From: Desulfobacteraceae bacterium
Lineage (GTDB): Bacteria > Desulfobacterota > Desulfobacteria > Desulfobacterales > UBA5616
Assembly (NCBI GenBank): GCA_013791935.1
Contig: VMSV01000170.1
Location: 1-32,267, forward strand
Length of the DNA: 32,267 bases
Direction of reading: 5' to 3'
Within the stretch, counting starts at the first letter, position 1, and the number at the start of each line of letters is the position of its first letter. Position numbers and translations under genes: made by a program. Shown here piece after piece: positions 24,908 to 32,267 of this stretch. The notes beneath the pieces were generated by a model, which ran no database searches, had not been told where the DNA came from, and saw nothing but the letters and a program-made list of their open reading frames with translations.

Positions 24908-26620
24908 ATGACTGAAAAGACCTTGTATCCTGAGTACACCAAACACTACCCGCTCCTCGTCAAAAACTTGATGAAAAGACCGCTGGATCTTTATCCCGAC
25001 GACATCGCCCTGGTCTATCGCAGTGAAACAGGTCAGTACTTCCGGTTCACCTGGAGGCAATGGCATGAACGAACCTGCCAACTGGCTCATGCCCTTAAAG
25101 CATTAGGGGTTTGTGAGGGTGACCGGGTGGCGACCATGGCCCTCAATCACCACTGGCACATGGAGAACATCTACGCCGCCATCTGTTCCGGAGCCGTATC
25201 CCATCCCATCAACATCCGACTGTCTTTGGATCACATGGTCCACACCATCACCCACTCGGAGGACAAGATCGTCTTCTTCGACGAAGAGGTCAAGCCCATT
25301 GTGGAGGCCTTGTATGACAAAATCAAAGGGCATGTGAAAGCGTTCGTGTATATGTCTGAAAAGCCGGGGCTTCCGGAAACAAAAATCGAACCGCTTTACG
25401 AGTATGAGAAGATGATCAAGGATTATCCCAAGACCTATGACTGGCCGGACCTTAACGAAGATGCCAATGCCGTCCTCTATTACACCACGGGCACCACAGG
25501 TTTGCCCAAAGGAGCCTTGTTCACCAATCGCCAGGTGTTTCTGGCCAATCTTCATCTCATCGCTCTGGGAAATCTCGACGTGCGCCAGCCCGATGATCCT
25601 CCGAAGAACAATTTCCCCGTGGTCCTGGCCAACGTGCCTCTGTTCCACATCCATGCCTGGCAGGCTCCGTTTTACAATGTATTTGCAGCGTCAAAGCTCG
25701 TTTTTGCAGGCAAATTCACCCCGGAGAGCTTCTGCGAAGTGGTTCAATCCGAGAAGGTCACCACCTGCACCATGGTGCCCACCATGCTGGCCATGGTGAT
25801 CGGTCATCCCGATCTGGACAAATATGATCTTTCCAGCCTGACGAACATTACCGTGGGCGGAGGCGCCCTGCCCCTGGGACTTAAGACCAAGGCGGAGAAA
25901 GTGTTCCCGGCCATGAAGGCCGGAGGCGGGTATGGCATGACGGAAACCCTGGCCCTGGCCCTCACGCCCCGAATCATGCGGCACATGGAAAACTGGCCGG
26001 AAGAACAGATCGCCGAAATCCGGGTCAAGACGGGCATTCCTTATCCGGGCCTGGAGGTCCAGGTGCTGGACGAAAACGGCCTTCAGGTGCCGAAAGACGG
26101 CAACACCATCGGCCAGATCGTCCTCCGGGGTCACTGGATCACGGAGCAGTACTTTCGGGAACCCGAAAAGTCAGCGGAAGTTTGGCAGGGCGGTTGGTTC
26201 CATACGGGAGATGCCGCCAAAGTAGACCCCGACGGTTACATCACCATCGTGGACCGGATCAAGGATGTCATCCGGAGCGGTGCTGAGATGGTGCCCACGG
26301 TGCTTTTGGAAAACCTGACGAGCAATGCCGACTTCGTTCTGGAAGCCACCTATGTGGGCATTCCCGACGAGAAATGGGGGGAGATTCCCATGGCCCTGGT
26401 AAAGCTCGCACCGGGATTCGATAAGAAGGAAGAAGACATCCTGACCCATCTGAAGACCGAAGGCGTGGATCAGGGGAAAATCACCAAATGGATGCTCCCC
26501 GTCTATGTGGCTTTCGTGGACGACGTGCCCAAAACCAGCGTGGGCAAAATCGACAAGATCAGCATTCGAAAAACCATCGACGGGTTCCTTGCCCGGGCGA
26601 AAAAGGTACGAAATATATAG
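24908..26620 (+). CDS. AMP-forming acyl-CoA ligase
   Basis: 570 residues from the ATG at 24908 (AAAGGAAGAG upstream); an in-frame Met at 24833 overlaps the preceding gene and is not preferred. ANL-superfamily enzyme that activates a carboxylic acid to acyl-AMP and then acyl-CoA. Visible: the P-loop YYTTGTTGLPKG (191-202), GYGMTE (341-346), TGD with D435, R450 in DRIKDVI, and the carboxy-terminal K547 in PKTSVGK. The overall pattern resembles AlkK-type medium/long-chain ligases. The usual SGGE segment reads RSGAEMVPT here, a mild departure. Codon third positions look richer in G and C than in the flanking genes. A strong bidirectional terminator follows. Confidence 0.92.
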   Translation: MTEKTLYPEYTKHYPLLVKNLMKRPLDLYPDDIALVYRSETGQYFRFTWRQWHERTCQLAHALKALGVCEGDRVATMALNHHWHMENIYAAICSGAVSHPINIRLSLDHMVHTITHSEDKIVFFDEEVKPIVEALYDKIKGHVKAFVYMSEKPGLPETKIEPLYEYEKMIKDYPKTYDWPDLNEDANAVLYYTTGTTGLPKGALFTNRQVFLANLHLIALGNLDVRQPDDPPKNNFPVVLANVPLFHIHAWQAPFYNVFAASKLVFAGKFTPESFCEVVQSEKVTTCTMVPTMLAMVIGHPDLDKYDLSSLTNITVGGGALPLGLKTKAEKVFPAMKAGGGYGMTETLALALTPRIMRHMENWPEEQIAEIRVKTGIPYPGLEVQVLDENGLQVPKDGNTIGQIVLRGHWITEQYFREPEKSAEVWQGGWFHTGDAAKVDPDGYITIVDRIKDVIRSGAEMVPTVLLENLTSNADFVLEATYVGIPDEKWGEIPMALVKLAPGFDKKEEDILTHLKTEGVDQGKITKWMLPVYVAFVDDVPKTSVGKIDKISIRKTIDGFLARAKKVRNI

Positions 26621-26630
26621 CGATCTGAAA

Positions 26631-26674
26631 AAAGTCTACCCGATGCAGAGCAGGCGCTGCATCGGGTAGACTTT
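26631..26674. terminator. Bidirectional terminator, 18-bp stem
   Basis: AAAGTCTACCCGATGCAG at 26631-26648 pairs perfectly with CTGCATCGGGTAGACTTT at 26657-26674 around an eight-base loop. On the minus strand CTTTTTTC follows, making it the better terminator for the NUDIX/hydrolase operon; on the plus strand it ends the ligase gene. Confidence 0.88.
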
Positions 26675-26742
26675 AGGTCAAGAACCCGGATCCCGGGAAG
26701 GGCTTATGGACAAAACCGGGTTGTTTCTTTCGTTGGACTCCA

Positions 26743-27585
26743 TCAGGCAAGAAAGTAATGTGGTCCATCGTCTTTTATTTCTTGGATCACCCTTTTCTCT
26801 TTTTCCAGCTTTTGAAGATGGGCCAGAACGGTTCTTTCCGCCCGGGGCAGCAGGTCGAGGCCATGCATTTTAAAATCTTCTTCAGTGTATATCCTGCGTG
26901 TAATCGAGGCAATTTGGGACAATCCTTCTTTCAAGGCTTCCAGGATTAAGGTTTCTCTTGTCCTGCGATGGGCTATGTACCACCGGATGCGCTCGGGCGC
27001 ACGCTGGTCGATGACAGGACCATGTGCGGGGCAAATCGACTTTATGTCCAGGGCGGCCAGGGTTTCAAGGGTTTGCATATAGTCTGCCATATCGCCTTCC
27101 GGCGGCGAGATGATGGAAGTCCCGTATCCCAGGATCGTATCTCCCGAAAATAAAAGGCCTTCCTCCGGAATATAAAAGCACAGGTGAGCCGGGGAGTGGC
27201 CCGGCGTATGCAATACCTGGAGGGTAAAGCCGCCTGTTTCGATGGTTTCACCTCCTGACACCCTGCGTACACGACCAGGATCAGCTACACCAAAGGGTCC
27301 GGAACCGCCGACATCGTCATGAAACAAGAGCTGACCTCCGTAACCGCCTAACAATTCGTTGATACCGCCATGGTGGTCCGGATGGGGGTGGGTGACGGCA
27401 GCATATTGTATGGAACGAATATGGTTTTCCTTCATACAGACGTCCAGGGGATTGCCCGGTTCAAAGATGGGATCGATCAACAGGGCTCCCCCGTCGTTCT
27501 CTATCACGTAACAGTTGGTGGTGTGATGGGGGGGCAAAGTGGAAGTATTGACCACGGCTTTCAATATGTTTTGAGGAAGAGTCAT
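26743..27585 (-). CDS. Metallo-beta-lactamase-fold hydrolase (LACTB2-like)
   Basis: 280 residues. Dinuclear metal hydrolase fold with all ligand motifs: THPHPDHHGG (H66, H68, D70, H71), H130 in HTPGHSPAH, D149 in LFSGDTIL and H188 in CPAHGP. A carboxy-terminal helical/winged segment (about residues 200-280, EALKEGLSQIASITRRIY) is typical of the LACTB2/glyoxalase-II-like subgroup, which includes thioesterases and nucleases. The start follows AAGGA. It is the second gene of a minus-strand pair, 23 bases after the NUDIX gene. In mammals LACTB2 is an RNase, but bacterial members vary, so the substrate is open. Confidence 0.9.
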   Translation of the reverse strand: MTLPQNILKAVVNTSTLPPHHTTNCYVIENDGGALLIDPIFEPGNPLDVCMKENHIRSIQYAAVTHPHPDHHGGINELLGGYGGQLLFHDDVGGSGPFGVADPGRVRRVSGGETIETGGFTLQVLHTPGHSPAHLCFYIPEEGLLFSGDTILGYGTSIISPPEGDMADYMQTLETLAALDIKSICPAHGPVIDQRAPERIRWYIAHRRTRETLILEALKEGLSQIASITRRIYTEEDFKMHGLDLLPRAERTVLAHLQKLEKEKRVIQEIKDDGPHYFLA

Positions 27586-27608
27586 TGATTCGATCCTTTT
27601 TTTAAGTT

Positions 27609-28307
27609 TCAGCGCCAGGCGAATTCGGGTTGTTCATAATGTGCGACACGCGTTGGATTCCCCAATATGGCCACCTCCCTGAACTGATACAACAGGGCTG
27701 CCGTGGGGGCCGCAATCCAGCTGTTTCCCACCGGCATGCGAAGGATGGGATGGCGGCCATGGGGATTTTCCTCCAGAAGGGGGGCATCGAGCCGCAGAAA
27801 CTCTTGAATGGGGATCCTGTGGACGGAGTGGACCTCCTGGGGATTGGGACTTAGATCCACCCGGGATCCTCCCCAGAACACAATGGGCGTCATGACAAAA
27901 CCCGAGCGGGTGGTGAAATCATCCAGACGACCGAGGATATGGTCTCGGGTCAGGGTCAGATTGACCTCCTCCCTGAGTTCCCGCAAGGCGGTTTCTTCGG
28001 GGGTTTCCCCTTCTTCCAGGTATCCGCCCGGAATTGCCCACTGGCCAGCATGGTTTTTCAACCGGGGAGAACGCCGGGTCAAAATCAGCGCGGCGTCTCC
28101 CTCTTCGACCCGACCAGAGGAGATATCCTCCCGCCGAGAGGAATCGTCCACAGAAACCACCGTAATCGCCACCGCCGCCTGCCGCAGCTGGCTATGGCCA
28201 TGACTTTTATAGTCAAAGTCCTTAAGCTTGCCTTCGATATGCCTGCGCAACCTGTCGTCACACCTGAGTCGGCATTCCTCATCCATATGGTACATCCTTC
28301 CGAGCAT
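27609..28307 (-). CDS. NUDIX hydrolase, CoA-pyrophosphatase-like
   Basis: 232 residues from the Met at 28307, chosen because GCAGGAG lies seven bases upstream; an ATG at 28352 is in frame without support. The Nudix box G-x5-E-x7-RELxEE is complete at residues 95-114 (G95, E101, R109, E110, E113, E114). Just before it, LILTRRSPRLKNHAGQW followed by PGG resembles the CoA-recognition motif of NudL/NUDT7-type enzymes (LLTxRS...R...G...PGG), so hydrolysis of CoA or acyl-CoA is a fair guess. The amino-terminal 40 residues are basic and unassigned. It is followed by the metallo-hydrolase gene in the same operon. Confidence 0.85.
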   Translation of the reverse strand: MLGRMYHMDEECRLRCDDRLRRHIEGKLKDFDYKSHGHSQLRQAAVAITVVSVDDSSRREDISSGRVEEGDAALILTRRSPRLKNHAGQWAIPGGYLEEGETPEETALRELREEVNLTLTRDHILGRLDDFTTRSGFVMTPIVFWGGSRVDLSPNPQEVHSVHRIPIQEFLRLDAPLLEENPHGRHPILRMPVGNSWIAAPTAALLYQFREVAILGNPTRVAHYEQPEFAWR

Positions 28308-28641
28308 GACCAAGCTCCTGCAACTGTTTGTTAATCGACTGAACCATGTCAATTTTTCATCGCCCGGTCAAGCCCAAAAAGGAGAATGGATCAAGCCTAA
28401 TGTCTACATTTTCATATCGTGCCCCATAACCAGCCCTCCAGGTCGATTCCCTGTTTGAAGGATGGTTTCACCCATTCCCCTCTCCTTCCTTCATTCTTTT
28501 GAGCTCGATTTCTTAAAACCAAGTTTTCAGGGGCAAAAAGATAGGGTTAAGCGCTTTCTGGAGGGTACTTTTTTGATGTTTTATTCATCATTTTATATTG
28601 TTAGCTTGGCCCGGCCCCAGGGCACAGAGCCCTTTATCTCA
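28308..28641. other. 334-base intergenic region
   Basis: No convincing gene. On the minus strand TTGACC and TTGACA boxes lie within 60 bases of the NUDIX start without a matching -10. A 23-codon minus-strand frame (28404-28475) has a good ribosome binding site but no other support. The stretch near 28560-28600 is AT-rich. Confidence 0.3.
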
Positions 28642-29301
28642 CTATAAATGAGAACGCTCGTTCATGATTTCAACGGAGTATTGCTTTCCCTGCAATCGAA
28701 TAACACTAAAAGCAGCAGTATCCTGCTTCAACTCACGAAACTTATCCAGAGAAATTCCTTTGGCCTTGCATAATATGGAAAGGATCACAAAATTGTGACT
28801 GCATATTAACAATGTGCTGCCTGCAGGATGTGACTGGGAAATCCTTTCCAACGCCGTCAACGCCCGTGCTTGTACATCTTCAAGGCATTCGCCGCCAGGT
28901 CCCGGCATTCTTACACAACCGGGATTATCCCGCCAGGCTTTTGCGAAATCCGCATGGTCTGACATCCATTTCCGTGCTTCCATACCATCGAAATCAGCCA
29001 ATTCCATTTCAACAAAACCTTCTTCCTTAATTATGGGGATCTCCGGATACCAGGCACCGATTCTTTCAGCAGTTTCCATGGCCCGTGAAAGGGGACTTGT
29101 GTATATGGCTGTAAAAGGTGTGCTTTTTAATGCCAGACCCAATGCCCGGACCTGTTCTTTGCCTTCGTCGTTCAAGGGCACATCGCTTCTGCCCTGGAAA
29201 CGGCCCGACCGGTTCCACTCCGTCTGGCCGTGACGAGCGAGGAAGATACGTGTGCTGTTGGTGTTATTTTTTTCTGGCAAGTGGATTTCTCCTTCTGTCA
29301 T
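28642..29301 (-). CDS. Histidine phosphatase family protein (PhoE/CobC-like)
   Basis: 219 residues. Phosphoglycerate-mutase-like phosphatase that works through a phosphohistidine. Visible: LARHGQTEWN with the phospho-acceptor H24, SPLSRAMETAERI with R73, E100 in VEMELADFDG, and the second His H169 in ICSHNFVI. The first 17 residues (MTEGEIHLPEKNNTNST) precede the fold and are unusual. A degenerate second copy of exactly this part lies at 30893-30980. AAAGG lies nine bases before the ATG. The substrate could be a cobalamin precursor, a phospho-sugar or a phosphoprotein; no linked pathway genes help. Confidence 0.9.
   Translation of the reverse strand: MTEGEIHLPEKNNTNSTRIFLARHGQTEWNRSGRFQGRSDVPLNDEGKEQVRALGLALKSTPFTAIYTSPLSRAMETAERIGAWYPEIPIIKEEGFVEMELADFDGMEARKWMSDHADFAKAWRDNPGCVRMPGPGGECLEDVQARALTALERISQSHPAGSTLLICSHNFVILSILCKAKGISLDKFRELKQDTAAFSVIRLQGKQYSVEIMNERSHL
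29257..29298. repeat. Copy A of a direct repeat (5' end of the phosphatase gene)
   Basis: These 42 bases match 30907-30948 at 37 positions without gaps, in the same orientation, and weaker similarity extends on both sides (through GACTCC here and GACTCTTG at the other copy). The two copies bracket the ABC ATPase gene. Confidence 0.8.
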
Positions 29302-29339
29302 GGGATCTGCCTTTGACTCCTTTACCCCTTAATCACACA

Positions 29340-30587
29340 CTATTGAATGCTGCCTTCAGACCCTCTTTTGCCGGGAATCAATTCATATATGCTTGAAGCG
29401 ACTAATCCTCTTTCTTTTTTATGTGAAACGTAAACCACCGTTGTCCGGCTTTCATTGACGATTTTGTTGATCAATGCAGTCACCACCGAAACACTGTGGT
29501 CGCCGATGCCATGTGTCGGCTCATCCAGTATGAGCAACGGCGGGTGCTTAATCATGGCACGGGCAATTAAGACCATGCACTGTTGTTCTTCGGAAAGGTC
29601 TGCAAACCATTCTTTTTTTAAACCTGTCAGCCCAATTAAATCTATCCACTGACAGGCCAGATCTTCTTCAAAAGGTGACGGTTTCCGGTACTGCCCAATG
29701 GAATCATACAACCCGGAAACCACCATATTTTTAACGGTGTGATTGCCGTTGAATAAAACGGTCATGGCAGGCGTAACATAGCCGATCTTCTCTTTGATTT
29801 CCCAGATGCTTTCACCGCTTCCCTTTTTCCGGCCAAACAGAAGCAAATCCTGGCCATAGGCCTTGGGATTGTCACCGGTCACCATGGTCAGCAAGGTTGT
29901 TTTTCCGGATCCGTTTGGACCGGTCAATTGCCAGAAATCCCCTTTTTTTATTTCCCAGCAGATATTGTTCAGAATCTTTTTTCCACCGTATTCTACGGAA
30001 ACGTTTTTAAACCGAACGAGCGGATCTCCCATTGGTTCAAATTCAACCGATGCGGGTGGAATTTCGCCATTAAAGGAAAAGGGCTCCATTTCCTTGGATA
30101 GATCCCGGTATGCCTCCATTGGTCCGGAAACCACTACAGAATCTCCTTGCAGATAAAGAATATGACGGATAAAAGGCAGTATCTCATCTTTTCTTCTGAA
30201 GATCTGGATTATCGTCATTCTTTCAGACAGCGTTTCCAGCCTCAAGCGCAATTGGGTATTGGCGTACTGGTCCAGCATATCAACGGCATTATCAAGAATC
30301 AGAAAATCGGGTTTTTTGGAAAGGAGATGATTAAACAGCGCCATTTTCTGTTCTCCGCTGGAAAAGGTTCGGATACTGCGCTGCCGGTTTTGTGTCAGTG
30401 AATAATCATCGTGAATGGCCTCTTCCCTGATAAATCGGTTCAGTGTGGATGCTGAAAAAAAAGCACCGGTTTTGTCTTTGAGATCTTGAAATGGCGCAGG
30501 GACTTCCCCACTTAAAAGATTTTTTATAAAAGCAGATTCCATGGCGTGTCCGGAATCGTATATCGCCCAGTGTCTGTTTTGTTTCAT
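29340..30587 (-). CDS. ModF-like double ABC ATPase with a degenerate first half
   Basis: 415 residues from the ATG at 30587; a TTG at 30608 would add seven. No membrane segments. The second nucleotide-binding domain is intact: Walker A GPNGSGKTT (223-231), a modified signature LSEEQQ (331-336), Walker B LLILDEP (351-357) and H389. In the first half the P-loop region reads YDSGHAMESAF and lacks the Gly-Lys-Ser/Thr, while the signature FSSGEQ (75-80) and a Walker B with Asn in place of Glu (LILDN, 96-100) remain. Tandem ATPases of this type include ModF/PhrA of E. coli, where both P-loops are normal. No permease or molybdate gene is near. The phosphatase gene follows on the same strand after 38 bases. 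Confidence 0.85.
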   Translation of the reverse strand: MKQNRHWAIYDSGHAMESAFIKNLLSGEVPAPFQDLKDKTGAFFSASTLNRFIREEAIHDDYSLTQNRQRSIRTFSSGEQKMALFNHLLSKKPDFLILDNAVDMLDQYANTQLRLRLETLSERMTIIQIFRRKDEILPFIRHILYLQGDSVVVSGPMEAYRDLSKEMEPFSFNGEIPPASVEFEPMGDPLVRFKNVSVEYGGKKILNNICWEIKKGDFWQLTGPNGSGKTTLLTMVTGDNPKAYGQDLLLFGRKKGSGESIWEIKEKIGYVTPAMTVLFNGNHTVKNMVVSGLYDSIGQYRKPSPFEEDLACQWIDLIGLTGLKKEWFADLSEEQQCMVLIARAMIKHPPLLILDEPTHGIGDHSVSVVTALINKIVNESRTTVVYVSHKKERGLVASSIYELIPGKRGSEGSIQ

Positions 30588-30877
30588 AGGATTCCATTTT
30601 ATTTGCAATTCTGCGCCCTGTCAACATTTCCGGCATATGGAACCCATGTAAAAATCTGTGTGCTGTTACGGATGATTCAACATGTATTCTGACTACTGGC
30701 TTCCGGTTTAACCTAAATTTCAGTTATCGGAATCTGGAATCGATGATCTGTTAGACCATGAGATTCTTCCGTGCTTTAAGGTGATAAAGCTTGTTTTCAA
30801 GGTTAAAAAGGCAGGTTTAAGAGGTGTCCAGAGGGCGATTTTATGCTGTTTTAATAATTATTTTAATATGTTTTGTT
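30588..30877. other. Noncoding upstream flank of the ABC gene
   Basis: About 290 bases with scattered stops in all frames and no recognisable gene, tRNA or strong promoter. It becomes AT-rich toward 30850-30877, just before the phosphatase-gene remnant. Confidence 0.4.
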
Positions 30878-30892
30878 GGTCAGACCCCAGAA

Positions 30893-30980
30893 CGAGAACG
30901 TATTCCGTTGGTTTTGTTTTTTTCTGGCGAGGGGATTTCTCCTTCAGTTTTTATGGATTGGGGTCTGTCGTTGACTCTTG
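30893..30980 (-). pseudogene. Decayed duplicate of the histidine phosphatase 5' end
   Basis: Read on the minus strand, this stretch gives TEGEIPSPEKNKTNGIR, matching the phosphatase amino terminus TEGEIHLPEKNNTNSTR, and then stops at TGA. The start codon is lost (AAA in front). DNA identity is 37 of 42 in the core (30907-30948) and continues weakly into the untranslated leader (GAGTCAA...CAGA..CCCCA in both). Nothing of the rest of the phosphatase gene is found behind it, so it is a fragment of about 90 bases. The core is flanked by a 9-bp inverted pair, CAGACCCCA (30881-30889) and TGGGGTCTG (30959-30967). Confidence 0.8.
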
Positions 30981-31007
30981 CTTCTGGAACAAGGGTCAAC
31001 GGCAGAC
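30963..31007 (+). ncRNA. 18-bp hairpin, G.U-compatible in the plus sense
   Basis: GTCTGTCGTTGACTCTTG at 30963-30980 faces CAAGGGTCAACGGCAGAC at 30990-31007 across a nine-base loop. Sixteen positions are Watson-Crick; the two others are U.G in a plus-strand RNA but A.C mismatches in a minus-strand RNA. That asymmetry suggests a structured plus-strand transcript, though a relic of an inverted repeat is also possible. No gene overlaps it. Confidence 0.45.
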
Positions 31008-31030
31008 TTGGGTGACGCCTTTTTAAACTT

Positions 31031-31057
31031 AAACATGCACTGCATCAGTGCATGTTT
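31031..31057. repeat. Perfect 12-bp palindrome, first of a pair
   Basis: AAACATGCACTG-CAT-CAGTGCATGTTT. It shares its inner ATGCACTG/CAGTGCAT arms with the next inverted repeat, which begins two bases later. Confidence 0.85.
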
Positions 31058-31058
31058 C

Positions 31059-31099
31059 CCGGATATGCACTGTTTTTTATAAAATCAGTGCATATCCGG
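31059..31099. repeat. Perfect 14-bp inverted repeat at the fic 3' end
   Basis: CCGGATATGCACTG at 31059-31072 and CAGTGCATATCCGG at 31086-31099 around the AT-only loop TTTTTTATAAAAT. The right arm encodes the last residues of the fic reading frame, and the stop codon sits at the arm-loop junction. On the minus strand the hairpin could act as a transcript end, but no T-tract follows. Confidence 0.85.
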
Positions 31100-32185
31100 A
31101 AATGTTTTAAACAATTCATATAAGCCGGTGTTGATGTAAAAAATATTGCGCCCCGCCTTTTCTCGCTTTAAAATACCAACGGATTCCAATTCCTTAAGAT
31201 ACCTTCCCGCAATATTACGTGAGGCGATGCGCTTTTCAACCAGATGATCTATTTTCGTATAAACATTGGTAAAAAGTGTTTCCACAAGTTCATGAGAATA
31301 TATTTTGGGCAGTTTTGCCTGAATTGTTTCTCGGACATTTTCCATCAGCATAACAATTTCTTTGCTCAATACCAGGGTGTAGCCGGCTGTTTTTTCTATG
31401 GCCACAAGCATAAAGCATATCCATTCTTCCCAGGCGTTATCTGATGTTACCTTTCTCAGCAAGCCGTAGTATTCTGCTTTATGTCCGATGATATATCGGC
31501 TAAGATATCAAAGCGGTTCCGACAACAATTCTTTCATTACAAGATAGAGAACATTGATAATACGGCCGGTTCGTCCGTTTCCATCATAAAACGGATGAAT
31601 GGATTCAAACTGGTAATGAATAATTGATAGTTTAATCAAAGGATGGATATCATCCACATTTGCATTGATATATGTCTCAAGATTGGCAAGCAATTCTCGA
31701 ATCGTCTTTTCATTCTCAGGCGGGGTGTACATAATTTTTCCAGTCTTATCATTCACCAGTTTCGTTCCGGGAAGTTTCCGAATACCGGCTTTGTTTTGTT
31801 CCAGCTCTTCTTGAATTGCCAGCATCATGTTGGTGGTCAATAGATTGTTCTCTTTTACAAGATTAAACCCTTTGTACAATGCAGTTCGGTAATTCAGGAC
31901 TTCTTTGACCGCTTGGGTCATACTTGCCTGATCAGATGCCATGGCTCGGAACAACTCATCTTGTGTGGTTATGATATTTTCAATTTCCGAACTGTCTTTT
32001 GCTTCCTGCAGAATAATGGAATTGATAATAATTGCTTTGTTGGGTAAGAGCTCGGCATACCCTTTTAATTCTGCCAGAAACTGACCGGCAGACGCTAATT
32101 TTTTCAATATAGCCTTGGTTTCGACATCCGCTTTTGGCGGCAGCAACGGCAAATTATTGTATGGTTTTTCCGGGTTAAACCCCAT
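31085..32185 (-). pseudogene. Fic family AMP transferase gene interrupted by one in-frame TGA
   Basis: A 366-codon reading frame from ATG (32185) to the final TGA (31085), broken at codon 226 by a single in-frame TGA (complement of 31508-31510). Before it: a Fic amino-terminal domain with the inhibitory motif S65-x-x-x-E69-N70 (SSEIEN) and the complete active site HPFYDGNGRTGR (197-208). After it the same frame continues with YLSRYIIGHKAEYYGLL, WEEW and a carboxy-terminal winged-helix (NIAGRYLKELESVGILKREKAGR). In intact relatives the stop position is usually Leu or another aliphatic residue (PVLYLSRYI pattern). Fic enzymes transfer AMP to protein hydroxyls. The frame is otherwise undamaged, so the lesion is recent, is read through, or is a sequence error. 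AAAAGGA precedes the start. The gene is more AT-rich than the genes to its left. Confidence 0.88.
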
Positions 32186-32267
32186 CTTTTTGGTTCCTTT
32201 TCAGAGTATCTGTAGTAAGATTCTTGATGATCCCTGAGTTACAATCCCAAATCGTTTTTCTTAAAAC

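Noticed and set aside
28404-28475. 23-codon minus-strand frame with a good ribosome binding site upstream of the NUDIX gene
   Set aside because: No recognisable sequence, no terminator or attenuator structure around it, and chance is likely for such a length.
30781-31026. 81-codon plus-strand open frame (and one at 30824-31015)
   Set aside because: It crosses the phosphatase remnant in antisense and the hairpin region, has no ribosome binding site, and its sequence is explained by those elements.
31485-31510. Selenocysteine insertion at the fic TGA; a small hairpin CCGAT-GATAT-ATCGG (31485-31499, plus-strand reading) lies just downstream of the TGA on the coding strand
   Set aside because: The stem has only 5 bp, its loop lacks bacterial SECIS features, and Fic proteins have no Cys or Sec at this position. 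A nonsense mutation is simpler.

Overview
The window looks like a chromosome segment of a sulfate-reducer-type Desulfobacterota (Desulfobacterales-like) bacterium. This rests on the gene mix rather than on any single marker: several acyl-CoA genes, a chemoreceptor with a shortened post-membrane region, a DUF3124 lipoprotein-like protein, a KdnB-type dehydrogenase and a mixed GC/AT composition. No rRNA, tRNA, CRISPR array or intact transposase is visible.

Layout. (1) 1-5780, protein quality control and translation: hflK-hflC, a very short minus-strand gene for a bS22/COX24-type ribosomal protein (2141-2239), an HELIH-motif protein, an FmdB zinc ribbon and groES-groEL. (2) 5839-5986, a MITE-like inverted-repeat element. 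(3) 6087-7610, a two-gene envelope operon: a LysM protein and a cupredoxin-like protein without copper ligands. (4) 7685-13664, acyl-CoA metabolism: an enoyl-CoA hydratase/nitronate monooxygenase operon divergent from an acyl-CoA dehydrogenase, then an SDR divergent from an ADP-forming acyl-CoA synthetase alpha subunit. (5) 13724-18039: a DUF3124 protein, then a porin / periplasmic binding protein / chemoreceptor cassette. (6) 18151-22751, histidine biosynthesis: hisE-hisG on the minus strand, a small secreted beta protein, then a KdnB-like iron alcohol dehydrogenase directly followed by a fused, eukaryote-like HisH-HisF. (7) 22786-28307: a large secreted CARDB protein, an AMP-forming acyl-CoA ligase, and a NUDIX/metallo-beta-lactamase pair. 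(8) 28642-32185, a decayed accessory end: a histidine phosphatase, a ModF-like double ABC ATPase bracketed by a direct repeat of the phosphatase 5' end, a hairpin-rich noncoding island, and a fic gene interrupted by one in-frame TGA.

How the genes relate. HflKC and GroESL are housekeeping proteostasis genes. The acyl-CoA genes could together activate (ligases), oxidise (dehydrogenase), hydrate (crotonase) and oxidise again (SDR) a carboxylic acid, but the substrate cannot be read from sequence. HisE, HisG and HisHF cover three non-adjacent steps of histidine synthesis; the remaining his genes must lie elsewhere. The most unusual items are the hidden 32-residue ribosomal protein gene, the HIS7-like HisHF fusion, the porin-binding protein-chemoreceptor cassette, and the right end with its duplicated phosphatase remnant, G.U-compatible hairpin, twin palindromes and TGA-split fic.
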